DNA from: Symbiodinium natans
Taxonomy: Eukaryota > Sar > Dinophyceae > Suessiales > Symbiodiniaceae
Direction of reading: 5' to 3'
Assembly (NCBI GenBank): GCA_905221605.1
Contig: CAJNDS010000267.1
Location: forward strand, 118,574 to 182,573
Length of the DNA stretch: 64,000 nt
A program made the translations under genes and the position numbers. Below the pieces are notes generated by a model. It made no database searches. It had not been told where the DNA came from and was given only the letters and a program-made list of their open reading frames with translations. Positions 51,376 through 61,320 of this stretch are shown piece by piece (position 1 is the stretch's first letter; every line of letters starts with the position of its first letter).

Positions 51376-54300
51376 ATGGCGTCAGGCATGTCCCCACCTT
51401 CAGATCCCAGGTCTAGGTCAACGCATGATTCCTTCAGCGACCCCGATCTGGCACCACCCATAAGGAATAGGCACGCTCTAGTTCCTGCAGCTTCCACGAT
51501 AGTACGTAGTAGGCAGCAACAAGCCCGAACCCCAATGCGTATCGGTCCTGCTGAGGCGTCATCGTCATCGGGTACCCCCAATAGGGCACCGGAGCTAAGC
51601 GCAACGCAAGCTACCTTCCTAGCAGGTGCAGCCATTCAGCAGGCGAGCCATGCCTCAGGAGTAGCTCTAGAAGCGGCGTCCGCGGCACAGCACTATGCGG
51701 AGCGTGAACAGTTCATCACCCAGCAAGCGCGTGAGGCTGTTCAAAGCATCGCGGCCCGAGCGGCGCAAGAACAACAGCAGCAAGCAGAACAAGTTGCTCA
51801 GTACGAAGAGTCACTCCGTGCTCAAGCATCCAACATAGCGAGTGCAGCACAATGCGCACTGACCAACGCCCAACAAAGGGAAGAGGTCCTAAGGCTTCAG
51901 GCTAACCAAGCGTTGTCCTCAATGGACGCAGAGGCTCAGCGAAGAATTGCCGAGGCTTCCTCACAGGCACAGCAAGCCGAATACGCGAGGGTCGAAGCCG
52001 AAAATGCTATGAAGGATGCCAGAGAAAGGTGGAGGATGTCGGAAATTCGCAACACAGAGATGTCCCGTGAGGTAGAGGCATTGCGCGCTGAGCTTTCGAC
52101 AGTTCGCGCTGAGACATTGTCCCGCGTAAGCGCCTTAACGGAACAACTTATGGTTGCTAGGGATCAGGGTTTTGAGGTTTATCCTCCTACCCCTCTTCCT
52201 ATGGGAACTCCAACAATGTTTGTTCCCGACGAAGTCCCTCAATCCTTTCCGCAGCCCGCCTTCTCGCCCGCGCAAAGCCCAAATGCTACGGTTTCTCACC
52301 CAATTGCCATCCCTGTCGCTGCAGGTTCCGGGGCACAAACCCCGACTGCGTCTGCGCAACCAGATGCCTTGCCCTTGCCCCGAGAGGGTGCAGCCAGCAG
52401 CGCACCGGGGATTCAGGTAGCCATGACACAAGATGTTCAGGAAGCTACCTTGCCAAATAGTGGTTTGGAACTTCGGGTTGACGAGCTTGCAAAGTTGGTA
52501 AAGGGATTAGCTGAAGTTGTAATGGCTCAAAATGCAGCACCGCAAACCCAGCACAACGCAGGGGGTGCAGCTGGCCAGAGCGCACCAACACAAACTGGAG
52601 GAGCCCAATCCTCTAGTGCGCCAGCCGATATCCCATACCTTCACTTGCTTGGAAACCTGCAAGCTGCAGGAGGTGCATCCGCTCCAGGACCTCCAGGTCC
52701 GCCGAGCACAAGCTCCTCATCGTCCAGTTCGAGTTCCTCGAACTCGCCTAAGCATCCTACGTGCCGAATGTGTGGCAGCCGCGGCCATGCGGAAGTGGAC
52801 TGTCCACATCTCACCATGAACCAAGGTGGTGGTGGTGGGGGCGGTGGTGACGAAGATGATGAAGGGAAAGCTCTAAGCGCATCAGCATCGGCCGCAAAGT
52901 CGCCAGCAGATGAAGAAGAAGAGGTCATTAGGGTTAAAGCCATTTCTGATCTCACCTTCCCAAGTCCTCCTGAGAATGCAGGACAGGCAAGAGGTTTCAT
53001 CAACCAGGCACTTGTTGCCATAGGGCGCGTGCAGCGTTCTCCCGGCAATGAAGTGTACATCTGGGCTCAGGACTGTCTGACAAAGACGGACCAGGAGCTG
53101 ATCCGGGATCAAAGGTTTCCTCGCCTTCAAAGAGAGATTGCAGCCAAGCTACTTAAGGTTTGTAGAAAGGGCCGCTTTGGGCTCCTGTTTCAGCAGATGG
53201 TCGAAAGAGAGCGCATAGACACTGGTGGCATGCCCAATGGGCGCTGCATGCTGCGCGCTATCTTCAAGCATTTTCAGCTGGAGCATGACCGTATAGGTAT
53301 GCTAGGCGAACGCAACCTCCTCAACATTAGGCTTGCCGGGGATGGTCCGCATCATCTTGAAGCATTTCGCGACAAGTATCAGTATGTACTTGCCACCATT
53401 CCCGTAGATGAGCTTCCCAAAGAAAGCACAATGTTCAATCATCTCATAGATGAGCTTGATAAGAACAACGCGCTCAAGCCCAAAATTGAGAAAGCTCGGG
53501 AAGCTAGGCCGGGGTCACACAGGAGAACCTGCAAGTGGCTGTGGAATCGGGTCGACATCGTTCTCGAGTTGCACCAGCAAAAGGTCAACAGGAACGAGTT
53601 CGATAAGAACCTTCAGGGCAAACCCGAGGTTTTGACGTCGACGTCAAAAGGTCAGGACGCCAGGACTCCTGCGAATCCTGCCCCTCCGACCACACCGGCT
53701 GCTCCAGCCAAGCCTGATGGAAAGCCCAAAAAGGAAAAGAAGAAGAAGAAGGCAAAGGGCAGCGAGGAAGTCCCGGCAAACCCTGCTGCTACTCCCAAAG
53801 GTGGCAAGGGCAAGGGCAATGGCACCCCACGCAACGGCACCCCTAGGGGTACTCGCGGCGGTGGGAACAAGGGCGGCGATGGGAACACCACACCTAGGTC
53901 CGAACAGGTCCGCCGTGCCAGTCAAATGTCCGACGCTGAGAAGGCGAAGACCCCATGCATGTTTTATGCGTATGGTGCGTGCAAGGGCAGTCCGTGCCCC
54001 TTCCTCCATGACGACAACAACAAGTATAAGGGTCCTAAACCAAAGTCATTAGCAAAAGCGAAGCCGAAAGCTAAGGCAAAGGCCAACGCCGCGACAGCTC
54101 CACTCCTCAGCGCAATGCCCATGCACGTTCCCAGTGACAACAAAGTCACGTGGCTTTGGGATACCGCAGCCGGCAGGCATCTCATAGGCAGACAAGCTTT
54201 GTCCTCCAGGGCGCTCGCGTGCGTCCGCAAGACCGACACGCCTGTTGGTTTTGCAACTGGAGGCGGGGCGCGAGAAGGCACTCACAGCGTTGCGTTCGAG

Positions 54301-57300
54301 GGTAGCCGTATCCTCCCAAGCGCCGAGCAGGTCTATGTCCTCAAAGAGTGTCCTCCCGCATTCTCTGTTGGAAAGGCCGTCCTCGACGAAGGCTCTCTCT
54401 TCGTTTGGGATCCTAGGGAAAGCCAGCCGTACCTCGTGCCAAAGCAAGACGTACACAGGTGTAGGCTCAAAGTCCCTAGGAAGGCTAGGATAAACGCCAC
54501 AAGGGTTGTAGAGTACGTTCCTCAGTTTGACGAAGAGCTCAAGCCCACCGTTTACCCTTCCTCCTCCAGCCTAAGTCCTGTCGTTGCCTCCGCTTCTCCC
54601 GCTCCAGCGGAAGACGATGCAGTGTCTATCGGCGAGATACCTCCTCCAGAGGGGTATGAACCGACAGAGATCGGAGATAGCGACGAAGATGCCCACATTG
54701 TAGACGCAAATGCACTTGCAGAAGAGACCAGAGAGCAGCTTTTTGGCATAGGCGCTGAAGGTGAGTCAGCTGCCGAAGAACCATCTCCCGACTTGCCTGA
54801 ACACGCCATTCAAGATTTGCTAGCGCTTGATGGCAGTGCAGACATGTCAAAAGAAGTTGCCCGAGTCCGCGCCGAAGCAGGCCTCCCTCCGGAGCCTGCA
54901 CCTGCAGAGGGCGCAGCCGTTGGCGCGCCACCTCATGCACAGCCAGAAGAGCCTTCCCGTGAAGAGGCTCTCAGAACTGAGGCCACCTCTGCAAAGCACT
55001 TGCGCACTCACTTTCCAAAGAATCCTTTCTGCAAAATCTGCCATGTCGCAAAGACGACCTCCATGCGTATCGCTCGCAAGCCGGATGGGAAGGCTGATGA
55101 CCTGATTGACGTTCCCACTGCTTCCTTTCAGCAACTTGCCACTGATGACGTCATCCTCGCGAAAGGAGACGACCATCGAGGTATAGGAACAGGGGGGGTT
55201 AAGTCACACCACGTCATTAGGGATGTCTTCTCAGGCGCTAGGATTGCGTATCCTATGACGCGCCGTGGCGCACAGCAGCATGCACGCAACTACCGCCACT
55301 TCATGGGCCTCAAGGCCTCCGAGCTTGCACCCACCTGTCTCATCAAAATGGATGAAGCAGGCGAGCTAAAGACAGCAGCCGAGGAAGTAGGCTTAATCCC
55401 CGACACCTCTCTCCCTAATAGGTGGCCGCACAACGCGGCGCTAGAGCGAGACGTGAGAGAAGAGAAAGAGTGTTGTAGAGCCATTCACTTGCAAAGCGGT
55501 TTGCCCTATGACTTTCACACTTACTCATTCCCGTTCGCGTGCTTGTCCTTGTCCTTTGATAGGACTGCAAACACCGGAACAGGTGTCACTCAGTGGGAAG
55601 CCTTGACAAAGGAACCCTTCTCAGGGATGAGGCTTTGTTTTGGCCAGCTAGTTTGGTATAGGACAAAACTTTCCAAGCTAACGTTAGAGCCCAACATGTC
55701 ACCAGCCTTGTTCCTTGGATGGCGAATTGATGCTGGTATGAGGTACCGCGGAGTCACTCGCGTACTCGATTACCATGCTTTCCGCAACAAGCGAGAAGTC
55801 AGCGTCATTGATGTTCCTGAACCTGAATTATTTGTCGAAGAGGGCGAGCCCATCTTCCCTCTTGCAAATGCCACGCGCAAGGCACTTGTGGACGGCACAG
55901 TCCTTGAAGGTCCTGCCGCGCGCTCTGCACTCCCAGACTTCCCCGTTCGCGAGGTTCCCTTTCCTCCAACAGGTGAGGCCCCAGCTCCTTTCAAAAGGGA
56001 TCCTAAAGTTAAAGGGGTCTACATAACTGTCGAGCGAATAATTCGCTTTGGGGAAACTCCTGGTTGTAAAGCATGTAGAGGTAAGGCAGTCAAGCATATC
56101 GAAGTTTGCCGCGAGCGTTTTGCCAAGCTGGTAAGCACAGAACGCGAGGAGGCACAGGCTAAGAAGGCAGTAAGCAAGGCGCAGGCTGTCGCTGAAAGCC
56201 TAGAGGTTCTTGGGGCCGACCCTAGCCTCGAGGCTGTCGCAGACAATCTCCTTGAGGCAGCTGCTGAAAGCGCTGTGGCACCGCCAGCTTCAGAGGAACC
56301 TGCTCCCTCACCTGCCTCTGCGTCTTCACCTCCACTAATCGTGGCCTCCGGCGCTGCGCTCCCTCCAAGTTCAGCTACAAGGACCGTGCTCACTGAAGCT
56401 ACCTGCGGATACCGTAGTGGCGTCCCAGTCTTCGGCATGCCCGCTCCCTTGCCATGCTTTGGAAAGCCGCGCGTCAAGAACAAAAGGCATAGAAAACGAG
56501 CAGCTAAGGGAAGCAAGCTGACAACGTGTTTTGAATACGCGTGTTCCGAGCACTCTATGCTTGGAAGAGTTCATGCCGAGCTTGGCGTCCCTCACGTGAG
56601 ACTAAGCGAAAACACACTTAACGTCTCTGACCCCGTTGTGGCAGAACAGCTTCATGTTCAGTTGAAGGCGTGCCCCAACTCGCATTTGTGGGCCTCACTT
56701 CCCTGCACATCAGGTTGTCCATGGCACAGGGTCGGGCTTAGTCAGCACGGTGACACATACCGCACCAAGCTTAGGCTAAAGGTCAAAGCTTCTCAGCGTT
56801 TGTTTTCTAAGTTTGCCTCCCACGCAGAAACTGCCCTTGCGTGTGGTGCAGACGTCACTTTCGAGTGGCCGCGCAACTCGGACTCGTGGAAGAGAGCCGA
56901 TGTCCAAGCTTTCTTTAAGAAGCACCCTTGTTTTCGAGAGGTTAACTTCGATGGGTGTAGACTTGGGGTTGTAGGTCAAGAACAGCAGCCGGTCAAGAAG
57001 CCTTGGCGCTTAATGACCACGTCAGATGCAATCGTAAAGTCCTTTTCTGGTCTCCATTGCAACCATGGCCCCAAGGACCACGCAAAGCCTAGAGGCAAGG
57101 TTCTCGAGAAAACTGGCTTCTACACGCAATCAATGTGTGAGCTCATAGCTTATGCTTTGAATCCGAGTCTCAAGCGCAAGGTCATCCCTGCGATGCCTGT
57201 CATCCCCTGCACCACTGACAATGAGCACAGGCAAAAGGAGCAAGAACTTAAGCATGTTTCCTCCCTTGCCGGTCTTGAAGACCTTGCAGTCGCACTAGAG

Positions 57301-59208
57301 GGCGATGAAAAGGCCCATGAACTTCTCACAGAGATAGTCGACCTGAACGCCCTAATATGCCAAGTCTGCGACCTTCCTAAATCCCCATCTAGTGCCCCCG
57401 AGGTGAATGCCTTAGTCACAAAGCTCTTGTCCAGGGCCGAAATGCTCGCTTCACCGCAAGCGCTAGAAGCAATTCGCGCCGAAGCAGACGGCCTAAGAGC
57501 AGTTCCCGTATGGGACGAGACAAATCCTCGGGAGTACCGGGATGTCCAGTCCGAGGCCCGCCGCACTGGAGCAAAGGTACACTTCGGCAAGCTAATGAGC
57601 ATTGCGTCCATTAAGTTTTGGGAGCTTGCTCAGCACCTTCAAAAGATGAAGGGCCGTATTGTGTACCGCGGCGATTGCGCTAAGGACGAAGAGGGTGCTG
57701 CCGCCGTGTACAGAGAGCTTGGGGCCAACCCTACCTCTGTACAGGGTCTTAATGCCTGCTTGGCATATGGCGCACTACCCGGCAATCAGTCCTCGGCAGC
57801 CGACGCCATCAAGGCTTACGTTCAGGCACTCCTAAAATCCAAGTTCCAGACTTGGATAGAGTTGCCACCAGAACTCCGCCCTACATGGTGGCGCGAGCGC
57901 TTCGTCCGCCCGGTCGTGCTGCTGCTAAGGGCGCTGTACGGACATCCCGAAGCCGGTGGTCTGTGGGAGAAACATCTTAAGGAGGTTCTTCAGGGTTTGG
58001 GGGGTTACGAGCTCCAAGAGTACCCCGGCAACTTCTGGTTCCCAGAGACTCAATTGTTGCTTTCAACATACGTCGACGACCTGACGTTGTCAGGACCACA
58101 AGAGCATCACCAACCCTTCTGGGAGAAGCTCTGTTCCCTCGTTGACGTTGAACCTCCCGAGCCAGTATATAGGATCCTTGGTCGCAATCATTATGTCATC
58201 AACGCACCAGCCGAGAGTTCAGAGAACGCTGCCCTAGGCGCGTTAAAAGGAGCCGTTGTTCTCGACATGTATGATTATGCGCAACAGACCGTAGATCTTT
58301 ACACTGGCATCACCGGTACAAAGAGCCTCAAAGCCGCCCAAACACCGTTCTGTCCAGAAGGAAGCCTTGTCCCTTCAGACGACGAAGTCACGGGCGAGCT
58401 CGCTCCAAATGCTTGCAAAATCCTCATGAAGGCTCTGTGGCTTGGCAGGCTAGCAAGGCCTGACATCATCAAGCCCATAGGAGATCTGGCAACACGGGTT
58501 CAGTCCTGGACGCGTAACAACGACAAGCAACTCCATCGCTTGATCTGTTACATCAATTCCACCAAAACCCATCGGTTGGTCGGAACCGTCCAGGACAACC
58601 CAGGGGAGCTGCATCTTGCGCTCTACGTTGATGCCGATTTCGCTGGGGAAAAAGTGGATGCCAAGTCCACTTCAGGGGGGTACCTTGTCCTCAAAGGTCC
58701 TAACTCCTTCTTTCCTTTGGCATGGGTTTGCAAGCGACAGACGTCAACTTCACGAAGCACTACTGAGTCAGAGATAGTGAGCTTAGCACACTCGCTCTTC
58801 TCCGAAGGCCTCCCGGCATTGCAACTCTGGCAAACCCTCCTGGGCCAGGATGGCATAAGGCTTGTCATCCACGAAGACAACCAAGCCACCATCATAGTAG
58901 CTAAGAAAGGTTATTCCCCTAAGCTAAGGCACATCCAGCGTACCCATAAGGTCAACCTGGGTAGCATTGCCGAACAGCTTGACCAGGAAGACGTTGAGCT
59001 AACTTACGTTGACACAAATCTGCAAGCCGCAGATATCTTCACCAAAGCTCTTCCTCCTAACAAATGGGATAATGCCCTTAAGCTACTAGGCATAAGACAA
59101 AAGTTGCCAGAGGTCCTTGTCGACATAAGGGACTTGCACTTGAAGCCTGGGTCTGGCCCAAAGACTCAGCATGCACAGGGTGCTGCCGCTGGCGCACCAT
59201 GTACATAG
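51376..59208 (+). CDS. Copia element ORF2: Gag-Pol polyprotein with an extra methyltransferase-like domain
   Basis: 2610 codons from the first ATG (51376; the open frame itself starts at 51319, just after the TGA at 51316). In order: alanine/glutamine-rich coiled coil about 74-262; CCHC zinc knuckle C463-x2-C-x4-H-x4-C476; gag-like helical part about 510-720; CCCH zinc finger C861-x7-C-x4-C-x3-H878; aspartic protease motif DTAAG at D929; integrase zinc site H1208-x3-H-x6-C-x2-C1222 and catalytic D1257 or D1258, D1326, E1357; a second CCHC-like site C1564-x2-C-x6-H-x3-C1578; a methyltransferase-like segment about 1716-1930 (LPCTSG at C1777, FEWP at E1830); reverse transcriptase about 2045-2310 with D2143 and YVDD 2232-2235; RNase H with D2419, TESE 2464-2466, D2501 and D2553. 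All copia catalytic residues are present. The polyprotein would make the virus-like particle, copy the RNA and integrate the DNA. The gag part is unusually long. Confidence 0.93.
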   Translation: MASGMSPPSDPRSRSTHDSFSDPDLAPPIRNRHALVPAASTIVRSRQQQARTPMRIGPAEASSSSGTPNRAPELSATQATFLAGAAIQQASHASGVALEAASAAQHYAEREQFITQQAREAVQSIAARAAQEQQQQAEQVAQYEESLRAQASNIASAAQCALTNAQQREEVLRLQANQALSSMDAEAQRRIAEASSQAQQAEYARVEAENAMKDARERWRMSEIRNTEMSREVEALRAELSTVRAETLSRVSALTEQLMVARDQGFEVYPPTPLPMGTPTMFVPDEVPQSFPQPAFSPAQSPNATVSHPIAIPVAAGSGAQTPTASAQPDALPLPREGAASSAPGIQVAMTQDVQEATLPNSGLELRVDELAKLVKGLAEVVMAQNAAPQTQHNAGGAAGQSAPTQTGGAQSSSAPADIPYLHLLGNLQAAGGASAPGPPGPPSTSSSSSSSSSSNSPKHPTCRMCGSRGHAEVDCPHLTMNQGGGGGGGGDEDDEGKALSASASAAKSPADEEEEVIRVKAISDLTFPSPPENAGQARGFINQALVAIGRVQRSPGNEVYIWAQDCLTKTDQELIRDQRFPRLQREIAAKLLKVCRKGRFGLLFQQMVERERIDTGGMPNGRCMLRAIFKHFQLEHDRIGMLGERNLLNIRLAGDGPHHLEAFRDKYQYVLATIPVDELPKESTMFNHLIDELDKNNALKPKIEKAREARPGSHRRTCKWLWNRVDIVLELHQQKVNRNEFDKNLQGKPEVLTSTSKGQDARTPANPAPPTTPAAPAKPDGKPKKEKKKKKAKGSEEVPANPAATPKGGKGKGNGTPRNGTPRGTRGGGNKGGDGNTTPRSEQVRRASQMSDAEKAKTPCMFYAYGACKGSPCPFLHDDNNKYKGPKPKSLAKAKPKAKAKANAATAPLLSAMPMHVPSDNKVTWLWDTAAGRHLIGRQALSSRALACVRKTDTPVGFATGGGAREGTHSVAFEGSRILPSAEQVYVLKECPPAFSVGKAVLDEGSLFVWDPRESQPYLVPKQDVHRCRLKVPRKARINATRVVEYVPQFDEELKPTVYPSSSSLSPVVASASPAPAEDDAVSIGEIPPPEGYEPTEIGDSDEDAHIVDANALAEETREQLFGIGAEGESAAEEPSPDLPEHAIQDLLALDGSADMSKEVARVRAEAGLPPEPAPAEGAAVGAPPHAQPEEPSREEALRTEATSAKHLRTHFPKNPFCKICHVAKTTSMRIARKPDGKADDLIDVPTASFQQLATDDVILAKGDDHRGIGTGGVKSHHVIRDVFSGARIAYPMTRRGAQQHARNYRHFMGLKASELAPTCLIKMDEAGELKTAAEEVGLIPDTSLPNRWPHNAALERDVREEKECCRAIHLQSGLPYDFHTYSFPFACLSLSFDRTANTGTGVTQWEALTKEPFSGMRLCFGQLVWYRTKLSKLTLEPNMSPALFLGWRIDAGMRYRGVTRVLDYHAFRNKREVSVIDVPEPELFVEEGEPIFPLANATRKALVDGTVLEGPAARSALPDFPVREVPFPPTGEAPAPFKRDPKVKGVYITVERIIRFGETPGCKACRGKAVKHIEVCRERFAKLVSTEREEAQAKKAVSKAQAVAESLEVLGADPSLEAVADNLLEAAAESAVAPPASEEPAPSPASASSPPLIVASGAALPPSSATRTVLTEATCGYRSGVPVFGMPAPLPCFGKPRVKNKRHRKRAAKGSKLTTCFEYACSEHSMLGRVHAELGVPHVRLSENTLNVSDPVVAEQLHVQLKACPNSHLWASLPCTSGCPWHRVGLSQHGDTYRTKLRLKVKASQRLFSKFASHAETALACGADVTFEWPRNSDSWKRADVQAFFKKHPCFREVNFDGCRLGVVGQEQQPVKKPWRLMTTSDAIVKSFSGLHCNHGPKDHAKPRGKVLEKTGFYTQSMCELIAYALNPSLKRKVIPAMPVIPCTTDNEHRQKEQELKHVSSLAGLEDLAVALEGDEKAHELLTEIVDLNALICQVCDLPKSPSSAPEVNALVTKLLSRAEMLASPQALEAIRAEADGLRAVPVWDETNPREYRDVQSEARRTGAKVHFGKLMSIASIKFWELAQHLQKMKGRIVYRGDCAKDEEGAAAVYRELGANPTSVQGLNACLAYGALPGNQSSAADAIKAYVQALLKSKFQTWIELPPELRPTWWRERFVRPVVLLLRALYGHPEAGGLWEKHLKEVLQGLGGYELQEYPGNFWFPETQLLLSTYVDDLTLSGPQEHHQPFWEKLCSLVDVEPPEPVYRILGRNHYVINAPAESSENAALGALKGAVVLDMYDYAQQTVDLYTGITGTKSLKAAQTPFCPEGSLVPSDDEVTGELAPNACKILMKALWLGRLARPDIIKPIGDLATRVQSWTRNNDKQLHRLICYINSTKTHRLVGTVQDNPGELHLALYVDADFAGEKVDAKSTSGGYLVLKGPNSFFPLAWVCKRQTSTSRSTTESEIVSLAHSLFSEGLPALQLWQTLLGQDGIRLVIHEDNQATIIVAKKGYSPKLRHIQRTHKVNLGSIAEQLDQEDVELTYVDTNLQAADIFTKALPPNKWDNALKLLGIRQKLPEVLVDIRDLHLKPGSGPKTQHAQGAAAGAPCT
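56521..57165 (+). other. Methyltransferase-like domain inside ORF2
   Basis: Between integrase and reverse transcriptase, where copia elements normally have only a linker. FEYACSEHSMLG at the start resembles an SAM-binding motif I; WASLPCTSGCPW resembles the PC motif of C5 cytosine methyltransferases (catalytic cysteine C1777); TFEWPR resembles the ENV motif (E1830); and KPWRLMTTS follows further on. The match is at motif level only. Cytosine methyltransferases captured by dinoflagellate retrotransposons have been published, but this one is not a plain DNMT, so its identity is open. Confidence 0.45.
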
Positions 59209-59302
59209 AGCATGTTTTTCCAGTGGTTCTTTCCATTGGAGAATTTAAGAAGACAAGTCAGAGGAAGGTGTAGTCTCAACGGGCACCCTCCGGGAAGACT
59301 CC

Positions 59303-59313
59303 GGAGAGGGGGG
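59303..59313 (+). other. Polypurine tract
   Basis: GGAGAGGGGGG directly before the 3' LTR, the expected plus-strand primer. A CCTCCGG/CCGGAG inverted repeat overlaps its start. Confidence 0.85.
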
Positions 59314-59539
59314 AGTTAAAAGAACACGACTCCCGAGCCCCCTTCAGGGTAGCCCTTAGCAACCTGTAAGACTAGTGTGTCTCACTTGCCCAGGTCCGAC
59401 TTCACCGACATCTTTGGCTCAAGACGGAAAAGACACAGTCTTGTAGTGAAGCCCCTTTCTGTTCAGGTTGGGTTGAGGTTTCGTCTGTTGCCTCTTCCCT
59501 TGGGATCACCTCCCTCCTGTGTTTGGGGCTCACTTAACT
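59314..59539 (+). repeat. 3' LTR of the copia element
   Basis: 226 bases, identical to the 5' LTR on direct comparison, including the spliced-leader-like string at 59413-59423. The duplicated TTAAA follows at 59540-59544. Confidence 0.95.
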
Positions 59540-59544
59540 TTAAA

Positions 59545-60760
59545 AGCCTGAACCCCAGGTTGTGCTCTAAACTCCAAACCTAACTTGGGCCTGGGGCATT
59601 GGCGGGTTCAGTTTTTTTTTGGTGCAGTTTTGGAGTTGGGGGGCTCCGGGTTTCGGGCCCCTGGCATGTCCAGACTCCCAGGTGAAGGGGTGGAACGAGT
59701 GATGTCACGCCGTGGCTTAGGGCTTCGGGTGGGCAGGGCGCAAAAGGTCAAGGGTTGAATATCTTCCTCCAGTGATTTAGTGGCCTTTGGCCGGTGGGGC
59801 TTGATGTCGACCGCATGTGGGGGGGGGGGGGGGTGATCTAGATTACAGGACCTATGGTGCCCTGAGCCATACGGCTTGCAAGGAATGAAACACAAGAGAC
59901 CCAGAACGGGCCCCAATCAATGCCCACGTAGCCATGAGTCAACACTTCCCCACCGTGCCCTCGAAGCGAATGCGAGTCCCAACAGGGGTTTCGAGAACCG
60001 GCTGTGAGTCGCGTCCTACAGAACAGTAGCTCAGTAGCGCGACAAGCCTCAACCACACAAGAGTTTGGATGACGGATGTGGTCGACCTCGCGTCCTGCCC
60101 AGCGGAGGCGGGAGTTTGCACCCGCGGTGAGAGTGATTCGGTGACCGTCTCGGAAACTTGAGTCCTGTTGATGAAAGCGCTCATCGCATTGAGAGCTCCC
60201 CGAAGCCTGAAACGCAAGCCGTTGGGCTAAGCTGAAGTAGAAGGCCAAGCCAAAAGCCCAGCTCGCCTGGCACCTGCCCCCCCTGCCCTGTGCAAACTCC
60301 TAAGCCAAAAGCCCTGCGGAGGTGGACTCGACCATGGGGGCCCATCCCTCTCACCCTCAACCAAACAGGCCGACAAACACGTTCGGAAGAGGGAGGGGTT
60401 CACTGTTTGCTGTTTTTCGGGGGGGGGGGGATGGGGGTTTTGGGACCTGTGGGTTACATTGCATGGCAAGGTCTTTGCCCTCTGATTGGGCTTTCTCTGA
60501 TCAACGGCGGGGGAGGGGGGGGGGGGGGGCCTGATTACTTAGCAGCAAAACAGGTCTCAAGCCCGAAGCTCCCGAAACCCTGAAACCCTGAGACTCTATG
60601 GGGGATTCCGAAAATAGGGGTACCCCTTTTTGGGGGGATTCCATGAATACGGATTATACTGATTCTCCTATTTTGGGGGGCATCATCAAGGGTACACCTT
60701 TGTTTTGGGAAATATGCCCCCTAAAAACCCTGAGTAAGTCCAAGAACCACCTCTTTCCAC
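59545..60760. other. Stretch with no supported gene downstream of the retrotransposon
   Basis: Poly-G runs near 59819-59833, 60419-60430 and 60512-60529, telomere-like phrases, and short random frames. The - strand frame 59838-60248 has no recognisable motif. Confidence 0.5.
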
Positions 60761-61320
60761 AACCGGGGGCCAGGCCAGCTGCAGCTTCTGCTTCGCCAGC
60801 CGCCCTTCCCTCAGGGGGGGGCTTAGGGTTTAGGGTTTAGGGTTTAGGGCAACTGCGGAGTTTAGGAAGTGAGTGAGGGTTCGTCAAAGTTCGCTGTTCA
60901 AGGGTTTAGCGTAAGGGTTTGTCAGAAGGGAGTTCATCAGGGGCCTGTAGGGATTAGAGTTCTGGCCCCCGAACACCACCAACTAAAACCCCCCCTCCAT
61001 CGTTTAGAAAAACACATCTCCAAACCCTCAGCTCCTACCCAGGCAGAGGCCAAGATCGCGAGCACGGTGCGCCCGCCAGCGTCGCTTGCATCGTAGGAAC
61101 CTGGCGAAGGGCCGTCAGTGCGTGTGCCACTGCGTCAGTCTCTGGGGCAGGCGTAGCTGCAAGCTTCGAAGCCCAATCGACCCTAAACCCCCACAGCTGC
61201 AAGTCCATCAACCTCAGCCATACACAATTCCAGGGTTTCATCAGGTCAACTCCCTCTCTGTAAGCTGGAGCCTGCGGCTCCTGGCGGCCCCGGGCGCAGA
61301 GTGCGAGGTTGGGGGGCTTA
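60761..61320 (+). CDS. Candidate exons of an unassigned gene
   Basis: About 60761-60818 (ARPAAASASPAALPS), about 61044-61089 (AEAKIASTVRPPASLAS) and about 61268-61306 are open, GC-rich and placed between C/A-rich and G/T-rich intron ends (a TTTAGGG run follows the first at 60823-60850). Alanine/proline-rich, with no family recognised. Confidence 0.3.
60823..60850. repeat. Short TTTAGGG array
   Basis: Four heptamers immediately after a candidate exon. Confidence 0.85.

Larger units (their letters stand above)
47724..59539 (+). mobile_element. Complete Ty1/copia-type LTR retrotransposon, 11.8 kb
   Basis: Two 226-base LTRs that look identical base for base flank an internal region with two long open frames. 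A perfect 5-bp target duplication (TTAAA) flanks the whole. The second frame has the copia order protease, integrase, reverse transcriptase, RNase H. A polypurine tract precedes the 3' LTR. Identical LTRs and open frames mean a recent insertion that may still be active. The length is more than twice that of a usual copia element; the extra comes from a separate first ORF, a long gag-like part, and an additional domain between integrase and reverse transcriptase. LTR ends are AGTTAA...TTAACT rather than TG...CA. Confidence 0.95.

Noticed and set aside
56521-57165. Calling the extra pol domain a definite DNA methyltransferase
   Set aside because: Only PC-, ENV- and motif-I-like phrases are visible; the rest of the family signature was not found by eye, so it is kept as a hypothesis.
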